DNA of 64,000 nucleotides from Selaginella moellendorffii (taxonomy: Eukaryota; Streptophyta; Lycopodiopsida; Selaginellales; Selaginellaceae): assembly GCF_000143415.4 (NCBI RefSeq), contig NW_003314309.1, positions 987,996 to 1,051,995 of the forward strand, given 5' to 3'. The notes below the pieces were generated by a model. That model was not told the DNA's origin. It saw only the letters and a list, made by a program, of their open reading frames with translations, and did not search any database. Each line of letters opens with the position of its first letter. The first letter of the stretch is position 1. A program made the translations under genes and the position numbers. This document shows positions 31,951 through 40,261 of this stretch, piece by piece.

Positions 31951-31974
31951 TCCCACTTTAACGAAATAGAGCTT
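31951..31974 (-). repeat. element A right terminal inverted repeat
   Basis: Reverse complement begins AAGCTCTATTTCG and ends AAAGTGGGA; one mismatch to the left copy. AAAT follows at 31975-31978. Confidence 0.85.
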
Positions 31975-32612
31975 AAATACCCACCACAATGAACCATGGA
32001 CACTGTGCCTTCGAAATGTTGGAAATGTGTAGTCTTGATCTTGCACCAGTTGTGGACATCCTGCTTCGTCTCCATCCCCTTTCATTTTGAGCTGACAAGA
32101 GGTGGTAGTTCAAAGAAGATATTGCCATTGTATGTAGATGGGAGCTCGCTAACAGGCCTATGCAGAAAGGAACGAACATTGATAGAGAGGCAGGAAAACT
32201 GGAAAGCATTGCAAACAGCTTGGAATATCAGTGAAGTTGAAGTTTGGAAATTCTTGGCTCGCATTGGACTAACATCTCCACTAGAACTAGAAGAGGAAGA
32301 AATGATGACAACCAACTCTTGCTTCACATTCACTTTAGCAGGATCACAGCCTCGCACTTTGATTGGAGATCCAAAAACTCGAATCTCTTTCGACTTTGAA
32401 TGTTGCAAATCCCAATGTTATCCACCTTCACCTACACCCGAAAGAAGAAACTCCGATCGTTTAACTACACCAATGTTGTTGCGAATCACAGCTTCCAATG
32501 AAATAGAACCGAGAGAAAGATCGAAACGTCGGCAAAGAAAACTTTCTGAAATAAGACTTTGGGAGAAAGAAAGCGGTGGGTGATCTTGGTAATGCAAAAG
32601 GAAACCCTCCAT
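31975..32612 (-). pseudogene. MULE transposase, 5' part
   Basis: On - this segment ends at the element A insertion with TKQDVHNWCKIKTTHF, HFEGTVSMVHCGGY, continuing into LDCVNKAC at 20019. Upstream, 32408-32082 reads EIRVFGSPIKVRG and a Ser run, and 32612-32418 starts MEGFLLHYQDHPPLS. The frames are separated by stops, so the exact exons are uncertain and introns are likely. Cys/His spacing (W-C, H, H-C, D-C, A-C) suggests a zinc-binding N-terminal region of a MULE transposase. Confidence 0.6.
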
Positions 32613-32647
32613 TTTGTTGCCTTTAGGTTTTGGAACTTTGAACTTTT

Positions 32648-32948
32648 ATAACGAAATGTCACCTCACATGTGCTATGCCATTATGTGAAAAGATAGGGGG
32701 ATTTTATTCTAGGATCTAACATCGAATAATGTTGTTATAATAAATTCTGTATGAAGTATATAAGACTATGTTGTACAATATTAAAAGTCTATATACATTG
32801 AATTCAAAAACATACTCAAATTTATTATATGCACTAACTTTTGGTAGAACGGAAAGAAATATCACCTCAAGCATGTGCCATAATATGAAAGATAGGAATG
32901 ATTTTATTCTAGGATCTACCATCAACCAATTGTTGCCAAATAAATTAA
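32648..32948. repeat. pair of about 97-bp direct repeats
   Basis: 32648-32745 and 32851-32948 share AACGRAA, TATCACCTCA, GTGCCATAATATGAAAGATA-like sequence and GATTTTATTCTAGGATCTA. They lie upstream of the MULE transposase start (on -). Role unknown. Confidence 0.7.
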
Positions 32949-33007
32949 ATATTGTACATATTTTCAGTACTTCATTAAAGCTAGAAATCATCACATTCTT
33001 CTGAACT

Positions 33008-33290
33008 TGCGTGCCAAGTGCTTGGCCCGGGCATTTGGCCCAAGCCGGCCTTGGCACTTGGAGGCGGACCGGCGCCCGTACCAAGCGCCAAGGCCAACCG
33101 CCCGCGAGCCGGCCTTGGTGTTTGGAGGTGGGCCGGTTCTCTAGTGAACCGGCCCGCCTCCAAGTGCCAAGGCAAGGTTCTCGGACGGTTGGCCTTGGTG
33201 CAGGCTGGCCAAGGTGCTTGGGGGCGGCCTGGTTCGCCAGTGAACTGGCGCCTGCACCAAGCCCACGCCCTGTTCCACTCTTCTTATGCA
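33008..33290. repeat. GC-rich block with nested hairpins
   Basis: A sharp GC island in AT-rich DNA made of variants of CTTGGCACTTGGAGGCGG and CCGGTTC. Inverted arms 33047-33071 and 33148-33172 pair. GGAGGTGGGCCGGTTC (33125-33140) pairs with GAACCGGCCCGCCTCC nearby with a 4-6 nt loop. ORFs on both strands are repeat shadows. Confidence 0.8.
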
Positions 33291-33324
33291 TTTATAATTT
33301 ATAATGAGTTTTTTTTATTTTCAG

Positions 33325-33807
33325 AAACAGAAGCAACTACAAAAGGAGAGGGATGTTGGATCAAAGAGAAGACATGAGGAAGATGAGATCCAGGACAACA
33401 ATCAAGTTGACCTTCAGATAGAGATTTCCACAGTGACAACTCTACCGTCTTCCCAACCAGATAGCTCCAGTCCACATGCACCCCCACCACCGCCATCGAT
33501 GCCACCACCACCATTACCACCGCCACCACCTTCACCACCATTACCACCACCGCCACCTTTACCTTCATCACCACCATTACCACCACCGTCATCACCACCA
33601 TTACCACCACCGTCATCACCACCATTACCACCACCATTACCACCACCACTGTCATCACCACCATTACCACCACCACTACCACCACCACTGTCATCACCAC
33701 CATTACCACCACCACCGCCACCATCATCACCACCACCAGCGCAACCATTGTCATCACTACCATTGCTGCCACAACCACAAATGCCACTACTCTTAACATA
33801 TTCATAA
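33325..33807 (+). CDS. Pro-rich N-terminal segment of the second ParB-methyltransferase gene
   Basis: After a tttcag acceptor near 33324 the frame reads KQKQLQKERDVGSKRRHEED, EISTVTTLPSSQPDSSS and then a long PPPLPPP/SSPP tract from a CCACCA microsatellite (about 33478-33765). The frame ends in a stop at 33807, immediately before the ParB-like frame at 33811. This may be a true exon or a repeat-driven open frame; the charged part before the repeats looks like real coding sequence. Confidence 0.45.
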   Translation, partial: KQKQLQKERDVGSKRRHEEDEIQDNNQVDLQIEISTVTTLPSSQPDSSSPHAPPPPPSMPPPPLPPPPPSPPLPPPPPLPSSPPLPPPSSPPLPPPSSPPLPPPLPPPLSSPPLPPPLPPPLSSPPLPPPPPPSSPPPAQPLSSLPLLPQPQMPLLLTYS

Positions 33808-33810
33808 AAT

Positions 33811-34500
33811 ATGCCAGAAACAGAGCAGTGCCCAAGTGCGCTTGATGGTGGTGTTGGGCCCAAGTTGGGGGCTAGATCTGATAATGGTGCTATTGGAGGT
33901 GTAGCTGAAGCTGAAAGAGAAGTGGAGCTACCTGAACACATTGTCAACAAGCGCTTCCAAGAGACAGTTTTGAAAACTAAAGAGAAGGCCATTCACACGA
34001 CTCTGGAGTCTCTCAAGTGGGAAGGCCTAGGGCACATGATCCGAGAAATCCCACTATGTCGATTCACTCAAACAAGCATCGTTCGGTCTGCTTCACCGCA
34101 CTTCGTCAACATGGACATCTATAGTCTGTACAAACAGAATGGCCTTGGGACAAACATAGGTATGTTCCTTGTTTCAGTCTTCAAGCCAAGAACGACAAAT
34201 ACCCTCTTGGTGTCACTGGAAATCGAGAGGGATTGGGATGACATTTGGAAAATGAAGTTCTGTGAATTTGACATCAAGCTTATGAGCCATCCTAAGACTC
34301 AACAATTTGTGGGGAAAATGTTCTACATTATCGACGGGAATCATCGCTGGTGCGCGTGGATGAAGTGCATCCGAGAATGCTTCCGAGACGATCCTGTCTA
34401 TCACATCAATGTTCCGGTTGGACATGTACACGCGAGAGGATCTCTAGATGTGGCAAGGCTTGTGATAGCTTGCCAGTCCTCTCCCTCTTCAATCACTTTT
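33811..34500 (+). CDS. ParB/sulfiredoxin-fold domain, paralogue of the element A protein
   Basis: Open frame with GLGHMIREIPLCRFTQTSIV, then FYIIDGNHRWCAWMKCIREC (DGNHR at residues 175-179), the ParB-type G-x-H-R box with a following hydrophobic helix. This box is canonical, unlike GQHS in element A. An intron probably ends at ttgcag near 34536; the frame continues in VQKQSLVHDIEQIRFLANLD. ParB-fold domains bind or hydrolyse nucleotides or nick DNA; here function is inferred. It belongs to the same gene set as the methyltransferase-like exons downstream. Confidence 0.65.
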
Positions 34501-34536
34501 AACAATTTGTGTTTTGCAGGCTGGGACAGTTTGCAG

Positions 34537-35304
34537 TGCAGAAACAAAGCCTAGTACATGATATCGAGCAGATCCGGTTTCTTGCCAATCTCGACGAGGA
34601 TGCAGTCCGCAGCCACTATGGTGATGATTTAGCATCACTTATTCGGCATCAACGAGGTCATCAGGATGCCAATAGATGGTACAAGAATCTAGTGGCTTTT
34701 ATGACAACTGTGTGGAGTAAGGTATGTTCTTTCAAGTATACTTCTTATCATAGAATGTTTGTGTTGTCTTCAGCCATTAGTGAAGGTTAAGCAAGATGCA
34801 TATGCACAGTCGCATCGAGCTGAAAATGATCAAGAACTCTCAGAGCATTTAGCTACAATTGACAAAAAAATCAACAACACAAAGAAGACAAAGGTAAAGA
34901 AATTACTTAGTGTGGCTGACCCTCGACGCCCAAAGGAGTGGTTCGATATTATAACAGAGATTGCTTGTCATGAAAGTAAGTATTGTTTGTGTTTACATGA
35001 AGGTTCTCACAAAAGTTATTTTTTCATGGGCAAGACTCCAGATGAGATTATTTACAACATCTCAAAGTCAAAGCTTACATATGAGGAACAGATACACATT
35101 CTGAACGACCTCAATAATAGACTCAGGGAAGGAGAAAAAGGTTTGGACAGTATGATGGAGATTGTGATGAGGAGGACTGTCTATATTTCACAAACTGTAT
35201 ATGAAGGGGAGATGTTTCTAGTGCCTTTCATAGGGGATGATTCTGAGCAACTTCCATTTAAGGATTTCGTCACCATTGAGCTTACAAAACTTGGAGAGGA
35301 CTGA
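34537..35304 (+). CDS. central exons of the second ParB-methyltransferase gene
   Basis: Blocks: QKQSLVHDIEQIRFLANLDE to VAFMTTVWSK (34537-34721), an intron with gtatgttc...ttcag ends (34722-34773), then PLVKVKQDAYAQSHRAE, Lys-rich sequence, VADPRRPKEWFDIITEIACH and KLTYEEQIHILNDLNNRL, ending at a TGA at 35304. No known domain. It corresponds in position to the unassigned N-terminal part of the element A central exon. The stop may end the protein or be followed by a further intron. Confidence 0.5.
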
Positions 35305-35433
35305 CTGCCAAAGAAGGCCACAAGCACGACTCCATTTGATAAACAACTTGGCCAACTTTACTTCATGCGTCGAGCGGCTTTCAAGTAACATACAATTTCT
35401 CAACTATACTCAATTGTTTATATTCTATTATAG

Positions 35434-35737
35434 GTATCTCCAATATAGAGGCGTTCCTCTCGAAACACCGGTATGCACACGCCTCCTAAGGCATGGTGTG
35501 AGAGATGGAGGCATGTACCCGACAACAATGAAGTTTCCAGCAGCAATAAAGCACGCTTGTCCTTGGGAATTGGAGATGCCAGATTATGAACCAACCCACC
35601 ATGAGGCTGCAAGAGGCAACAATGATGGCGAAGATGATGGCCATGAGAATGTCGACCCTGTTGGTGCCAATGGCGAGCAGAGTAAAGATGGCGGTGAGAA
35701 CGAGATTCTTCGAGACGAAGTCGAGCAAGAGAACTAG
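35434..35737 (+). CDS. exon-like segment with acidic C-terminus
   Basis: After a tattatag acceptor (35434) the frame reads YLQYRGVPLETPVCTRLL, KFPAAIKHACPWELEMPDYE and then Asp/Glu/Asn-rich sequence ending at 35737. It lies between the ParB-like and methyltransferase-like parts and was probably spliced to them. No domain recognised. Confidence 0.45.
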
Positions 35738-36043
35738 AACGTCCAAGAAGTTCTACCTCGACGAAAGCATGCAAATCCACATCTGGAGGAATTAGTCAAC
35801 AGTGATGATGATCGTCCAAGACGTCCCCGTAACCGAGGAACTTCTCGAGGTATATTTCTTTTAATTCTCTCCTTTTCTTAGTTCCTTAAAATGGTTGTAG
35901 CAAAAACTGTCGGGAGTAACTTCATTCCAGCTCGTCTTGATGCTCGAGAAGAGGACTTGGAGGAACTTACATCTACCACACACCACATGACGGTATGTAA
36001 ATTTTTCTTAAATTCACATCTTATCTTTGTCTTCTCCCCCTAG

Positions 36044-36903
36044 ATTCACCCTGTATCTCCAGTGGCATTCCATGGTGAAGTTGGGATCTTTATTGGCTCC
36101 TATAGTTCATTGATGGCATCTTTTGAGGAGGATGCTGAGAATATGGCTATCCGGCAAAAGTGGGAGCGCTTTTGTCAGAAGATCCAGGCGACCGCTCAAG
36201 AGCACAAACTTCATGCTCTTTGACATGCCAGATGGTCTTCCAGACGCTAATGGTGATGTCCCAAGCTGGAACAACCTGACTAAAGACCACTTAAAGGATG
36301 CATTCCTTTTGGCAGCAATTCTCCTTCACACAACCGGTCAAGTTGCCTTCATTCTCCCGAATGACCCCTATTGGATGTCCTGCCTTATGAGGTATGCAAC
36401 TCGAGTCAACTTCAAGAGGTTCTCTTCCGGATGCATCATGGATAGTGTTGGGGTCGAGACCAAAGGTGTCCTAGGCATGCCAGAGAAGGTAAGAAATCAT
36501 TTTCTATTTTGGTTATCTCTAAAGTTTTATTATTCAGGTTATGATGTGGACCTACCATGTGTTCTGTAGAAAAGAAATTGACGGTTTTCGTGATAGCAAG
36601 CGTGCTGCAAGGGTTTTGCCAGGGTATGATAGCTTTATTGACATCATACCAAATCTCATAGACGACGACATCCGCAACACATTGTCTGGGTATCGGCTCC
36701 GATCTCCATCGGCGATGCATGTCCTACTTGAGCTTTATTGCCCAACTAGGGGTGTTGTCATCGATTGCACAGCAGGTAGTGGTTCGATGGTCGAAGCAGC
36801 ACGTGACTCTGGTAGATCGGTGTTTGTGATTGAAGAATATGAGTTCTTCAAACGCCGTCTTCGAGGTTTTCGTCCTTCTCTATCAGTTGCTTCTAGAAGG
36901 TAA
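36044..36903 (+). CDS. beta-class DNA methyltransferase-like domain
   Basis: Exon after tcccccctag-type acceptor (about 36044): IHPVSPVAFHGEVGIFIGSY, then a frame change near 36205 to NFMLFDMPDGLPDANGD and TGQVAFILPNDPYWMS. An intron gtaagaaat...ttcag (36489-36538) follows, then VMMWTYHVFCRKEI, SGYRLRSPSAMHVLLELYCP and GVVIDCTAGSGSMVEAARDS with GRSVFVIEEY. RSPSAMH plus DCTAGSGS (36763-36786) are motifs X and I in the order of beta-class N6-adenine/N4-cytosine methyltransferases; FDMPDG sits where DPPY-type motif IV is expected but is altered. The change of frame near 36205 suggests a disabling indel. The SAM-binding loop is far better preserved than in the element A paralogue. Confidence 0.65.
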
Positions 36904-37320
36904 TTTATGATGTTTTAAAAACTTATAAATAATATATATTTAGTTTTCTAGAAGTCTTCCTAGATATGCATGGCACATCATATGCAATGTGTAAATTGAG
37001 GAGTGGTATGAAAAATCTATTTATTAATGATACATTAAAAGACAATTGAATGCATCCATTTACAATGAGAAAGATGTGTCACATGTCAATGTGATAATGA
37101 TTGTGACACTGATAGTGTCAATGCAGCAGATAGCGACAATAATAGTGTCAGTGACAGAGACAGCGTCAGTGTCAGAGATGACAAAGTTACAGTGTCAGTC
37201 TGTCAAATTTCATAATTACTAGTATTATCAGTTTATTATCTATAGGTAATACAATTTTGTTAATAAAAAAAAGGCGAGAGCGGGGGGGGGATGAATAATA
37301 TCATAGTGTAAGAATTATTA
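36904..37320. other. non-coding interval with a TGTCA/TGACA motif cluster
   Basis: Between 37084 and 37205 the pentamer TGTCA or its complement TGACA occurs about ten times, often as GTGTCAGTGACA. The rest is AT-rich with a poly-G run at 37279. No ORF of note. Confidence 0.6.
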
Positions 37321-37333
37321 GTGGCTGGAATTT

Positions 37334-37890
37334 TCAGTTGGATGGCCTAAAAATACCATATTCAGCACTTGTGGATGTAGGATTTACTAATGGAATATTG
37401 TTCCTCACCATGAAATGATAATGATTGTGTGTTCTTAACTCTTTCTTGATTTTCTTATACATCCATTTATGCACACCTTCCACACCAGTTCTTGGGCAGT
37501 TGTGACAGTGTTCTAGAAAAGTTTCTAGACCCATACAGCCTTCCATTTTATCTAAATAAAAGTAGCAGATGGGACACTAGAGATAATATGTGTTCATTCT
37601 TTCAAAAGTTTCAACCATATCAGGAGCAAGATCTTGAAGAAACATTTGGCATCGCTCTTGAAGCACATAAGGCAATCCATCTTTAGTAGCAACATCTAGA
37701 ACATTATCTGGAAGAGGGATCTCTTATTCAGTCACACTTGGGGCTACAAAAGAAAAAGCCTCACAACGATTGATGTATGGAGGGAAGGGTGGAATGTTGG
37801 TAGAAGTTGGAGATGGAGGTGGAGACTCATATGAAATGCATGGGGGCCAAGTGCGAGTAGCAATAGCATTTTCCCTAACCATTCCTACAC
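37334..37890 (-). pseudogene. decayed duplicate of the C2HC-type protein gene
   Basis: On - it begins MVRENAIATRTWPP, then YESPPPSPTSTN, CPICYFYLDKMEGCMGLETF, LEHCHNCPRTGVEGVHKWMY and AEYGIFRPSN, matching the gene at 38141-38692 along its length. At least two in-frame stops interrupt it, so it is a tandem duplicate that has decayed. Confidence 0.8.
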
Positions 37891-38140
37891 TCTAAACAAA
37901 CTGAAATTTCAATGTTGAAAGCATCCCTTGTTGGTATTTATACTAAGAAAAGATCTAGGGGTTTTTGAAAGTTTAAATTGTCAGTCTCAAAAATGGGACT
38001 TCAGGATTATAACAGTGTAAGAACCACTTGTATATATAATAATATCTTTATATATGCTAGAATAATATCATTCTTGAAAATATAAGATTCTCCACTTTAC
38101 TCATAAAGAATTAACCTTTTGAAAAAACTATGCATGACTT

Positions 38141-38692
38141 TTACATTACATTAAAGGGTGGCTTAAATATCCCATATTCAGCACTTACTGATGCAGTGTT
38201 CACCAATGGAATATTGTTCTCCACCATGAAATCATAATAGCTGTGTGTTTTTAATTCTTTTTTGATTTTCTTATACATCCACGTGTGCACACCTTCCAAA
38301 CCCGCTCTCGGGCATTTGCGACAATGCTCAATAAAATTTACCAAACCCATGCAACCATCTATCTTGTTTAAATAAAAGTTGCATATAGGACACTGAAGAT
38401 AATATGTATCTACATTAAGCTCCCTTGCCATATCTGGAGCAAAATCTTGAAGAAAATATTGACATCGCTCTTGAAGCATTGGAGGCAATCCAACTTTTTT
38501 AACATCATAAGGAAGGAGTTCTTGTTCAGTTGCATTCGAAGTCGCAAATGGAAGAGCCTCACAACATCCCTCAAAATGAAAAGGAGGATTGTTGCATAGA
38601 GGTGAAGGTGGATTATTGGTTGAGATTGGAGATGGAGGTGAAGACTCATATGAGAGGCCTTTGAGACCAAAAGTAAACTTCTTCCTAACCAT
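38141..38692 (-). CDS. C2HC zinc-binding-type protein, unknown function
   Basis: 184 codons from ATG 38692 (MVRKKFTFGLKGLSYESSPP). A Pro/Ser-rich N-terminus is followed by MLQERCQYFLQDFAPDMARE and then YYLQCPICNFYLNKIDGCMG, NFIEHCRKCPRAGLEGVHTW: CxxC followed about 20 residues later by HCxxC, a likely single zinc site. The C-terminal part has MYKKIKKELKTHSYYDFMV. I do not recognise the family. Tandem duplicate decayed at 37334-37890. It is encoded towards the ParB-methyltransferase gene and lies between it and the right MULE end, so it is MULE cargo or part of an old second element. Confidence 0.65.
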   Translation of the reverse strand: MVRKKFTFGLKGLSYESSPPSPISTNNPPSPLCNNPPFHFEGCCEALPFATSNATEQELLPYDVKKVGLPPMLQERCQYFLQDFAPDMARELNVDTYYLQCPICNFYLNKIDGCMGLVNFIEHCRKCPRAGLEGVHTWMYKKIKKELKTHSYYDFMVENNIPLVNTASVSAEYGIFKPPFNVM

Positions 38693-39189
38693 TGCAACAC
38701 ACAAGAAGAATTAAACTTCTTAGCAATAAGAATTCTCTCATTAATATACTATATTTCAATCTTAGGAATGATGTTTTATTATGACATGACACTATATTGA
38801 ATGATAATTGTCAGTCTTAGTAATTACAACCTACTATGAGAGACAAGTGGCTATAGGGTTTCAGAAGCTAAAAACTAGCATATAATTAATATGTAGCCTT
38901 ATTTTATATAGTTGGCCTGCCATATATAATAATAGCGAATATACACAGGCACACGAGTATGCCTTTTTGCAAGATTACCTTTCAATCCCAAAATCATATA
39001 TAGATTTAATTCTTTGATTTATCCATATCATATATCTTTGCAAAGACAAAACATATCAAAAGGAATAAGATATATATAAAAAACTTACATTTTTTTATAA
39101 TATTTTAGTGGATTACAAAAGCCATTGAAAGGTTTATAGAGTGGATTTATTAGTGTTTTCCGCTGTGCTGTCCATTTCTTCTTTTCTCT

Positions 39190-39380
39190 TGCTCTAGATT
39201 GTTATTTCGAAAGTAACAGGAGCATTTTTATCAATAGTGACAGTGGTCTCCACATTCCCAGATGGGTAATAAGGACCAGGCATGGAATATGGAGATTATG
39301 GTAGTGAAACAAAATTAACATTCTCACATTTCTGTATGCTAGAACTACTTACAGATTTTTTGTCTTCCTTGCTTCTCTGT
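39190..39380 (-). pseudogene. decayed homologue of the small element A protein
   Basis: On -: KSVSSSSIQKCENVNFVSLP, stop, SPYSMPGPYYPSGNVETT, NAPVTFEITI, stop, SKRKEEMDSTAENTNKS. It aligns along its length with the 20683-20940 protein. It links this gene set to element A. Confidence 0.7.
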
Positions 39381-39639
39381 AAACCCTAAAAAATGAACAA
39401 GTGAATCAGTGTTTCAAATTATTTATATATTTCTAGTCAATTGTTGAAATGTTAAAATGTTGAAATGTATAATAGAAATTTTAGGTTCATTCGAACTTCA
39501 ATATTCCCATTTTATTTGGGACCAATAAAGCCCAAAAATTTCTATGGGTTCAGACGAACTTCTAATTCTAGAAATTGTATAAACTGCATTAGAAAGATTC
39601 AAAAAATAGAAATCTCTGAACCATTGATACTTAAATTCA

Positions 39640-39780
39640 TAAATTTCAAGTTCACCAAAGAATAATATTTTTCTGACTTAATATTTCCTTATAAAACTTA
39701 TGGTTGACTATGTTGACTAGCATTGACTTGAGCTGAATTGAGCTCAACCCGTGAGCTCAACTCAACTTTGGACCATCCCC
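39640..39780 (-). repeat. MULE right terminal inverted repeat
   Basis: Reversed, it starts GGGGATGGTCCAAAGTTGAG and continues with TTGAGCTCAC and TTGAGCTCAATTCAGCTCAA, mirroring the left end. Immediately followed by CCAATAGGG. Confidence 0.65.
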
Positions 39781-40261
39781 CCAATAGGGGACAGAGTCAT
39801 AGTCAAGGTGAGAATCCCAAGGGAAGTGCACATTCCATTTGAAATCAAACTTAAGCAAAAGAAGGGAGATGAGTCAAGGAGGATTCAAGTCATGTTGCTT
39901 TCAAATCCAAACATTTGCATTATCTGCCGAAGGACAGGAGACATTGGGAAAAATTGCTTGGCAAAAGGAGCAAGCATGGGGGAGGTTTAAGAGCTAATGG
40001 AGGAGAGATAAAAGATAACTAGTGGGTTGGAAGGGAAGAAATGGGGTGTCAAAGTGGAAAGAGAACCAAAGAAGAGATCTACTTCAAGTGGAGAAAGCAA
40101 GAAACCTTGAATCAAAGGTCAAAAGTTTTGATTTCCTATATATGCAAGAGTATAGACTCTCAAGTGTGGATTTGGTTTACAAGTTCACAAAAGGAAAATA
40201 TTTTTGGAATCCAATAGTTGCATGCAATGGGGGTACACTAATAATGGTTAAGGGATCATGG
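39781..40261 (+). mobile_element. LINE segment 2: ORF1 knuckle and endonuclease start
   Basis: Begins with the MULE target duplication. DRVIVKVRIPREVHIPFEIK and NPNICIICRRTGDIGKNCLA (CX2CX4-5GX4C-like knuckle) are the end of a plant LINE ORF1. Further on, SKVKSFDFLYMQEYRLSSVD fits the start of the AP-type endonuclease (FLQE motif changed to YMQE). It breaks off at VKGS where the LARD is inserted and resumes at 47868. Confidence 0.78.

Larger units (their letters stand above)
20022..31974. mobile_element. element A: 11.95-kb TIR transposon nested in the MULE transposase gene
   Basis: Ends: left 20022-20045 starts ATGCTCTATTTCGTTAAAG; right 31951-31974 reversed starts AAGCTCTATTTCGTTAAAG. The 24-bp repeats differ at one base. 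AAAT flanks both ends (20018-20021 and 31975-31978). Removing the element joins GGTATTTGG on - so that the MULE frame reads HCGGYLDCVNKAC, a zinc-binding-type stretch, without interruption; this confirms both ends. Contents from left: a small protein (-), a DUF7869-like transposase candidate (-), a promoter-like divergent region, and a long ParB/methyltransferase-like/HAD gene (+). A 22-bp palindrome occurs about 24 times inside and nowhere else that I can see. A 4-bp duplication is known for some superfamilies (e.g. Sola), but I cannot assign one. Confidence 0.85.
16691..39780. mobile_element. 23-kb Mutator-like element (MULE) with nested element A
   Basis: Both ends abut the 9-bp duplication CCAATAGGG (16682-16690 and 39781-39789), the length typical of MULEs. 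The left end reads GTGGACCATATTTGAGCTCAC; the right end, reversed, reads ATGGTCCAAAGTTGAG, then TTGAGCTCAC. Inverted similarity continues to about 140 bp inside: GGCGAACTTAATAATTTCATAA near 16800 against reversed GGTGAACTTGAAATTTATGAA near 39655 (these shown are 20-22 bp partial matches with gaps). The interior holds a broken MULE transposase on - in two parts (17334-20021 and 31975-32612) split by element A, plus a ParB-methyltransferase gene and zinc-binding-type proteins. Without element A it would be about 11.1 kb. It lies inside a LINE. Confidence 0.85.

Noticed and set aside
31996-32583. 195-codon frame on +
   Set aside because: The opposite strand carries the MULE transposase 5' part continuous with 20019; the + frame has no motif.
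33478-33765. Extensin-like proline-rich protein
   Set aside because: A CCACCA microsatellite yields Pro, His or Gly/Asp-rich frames in every phase; no extensin SPPPP-Y pattern or signal peptide.
20022-39780. Giant-virus (NCLDV) or bacterial insertion, because of ParB and methyltransferase domains
   Set aside because: Genes have spliceosomal introns, and transposon ends with target duplications explain the block. An ancient viral or bacterial source of the module remains possible.
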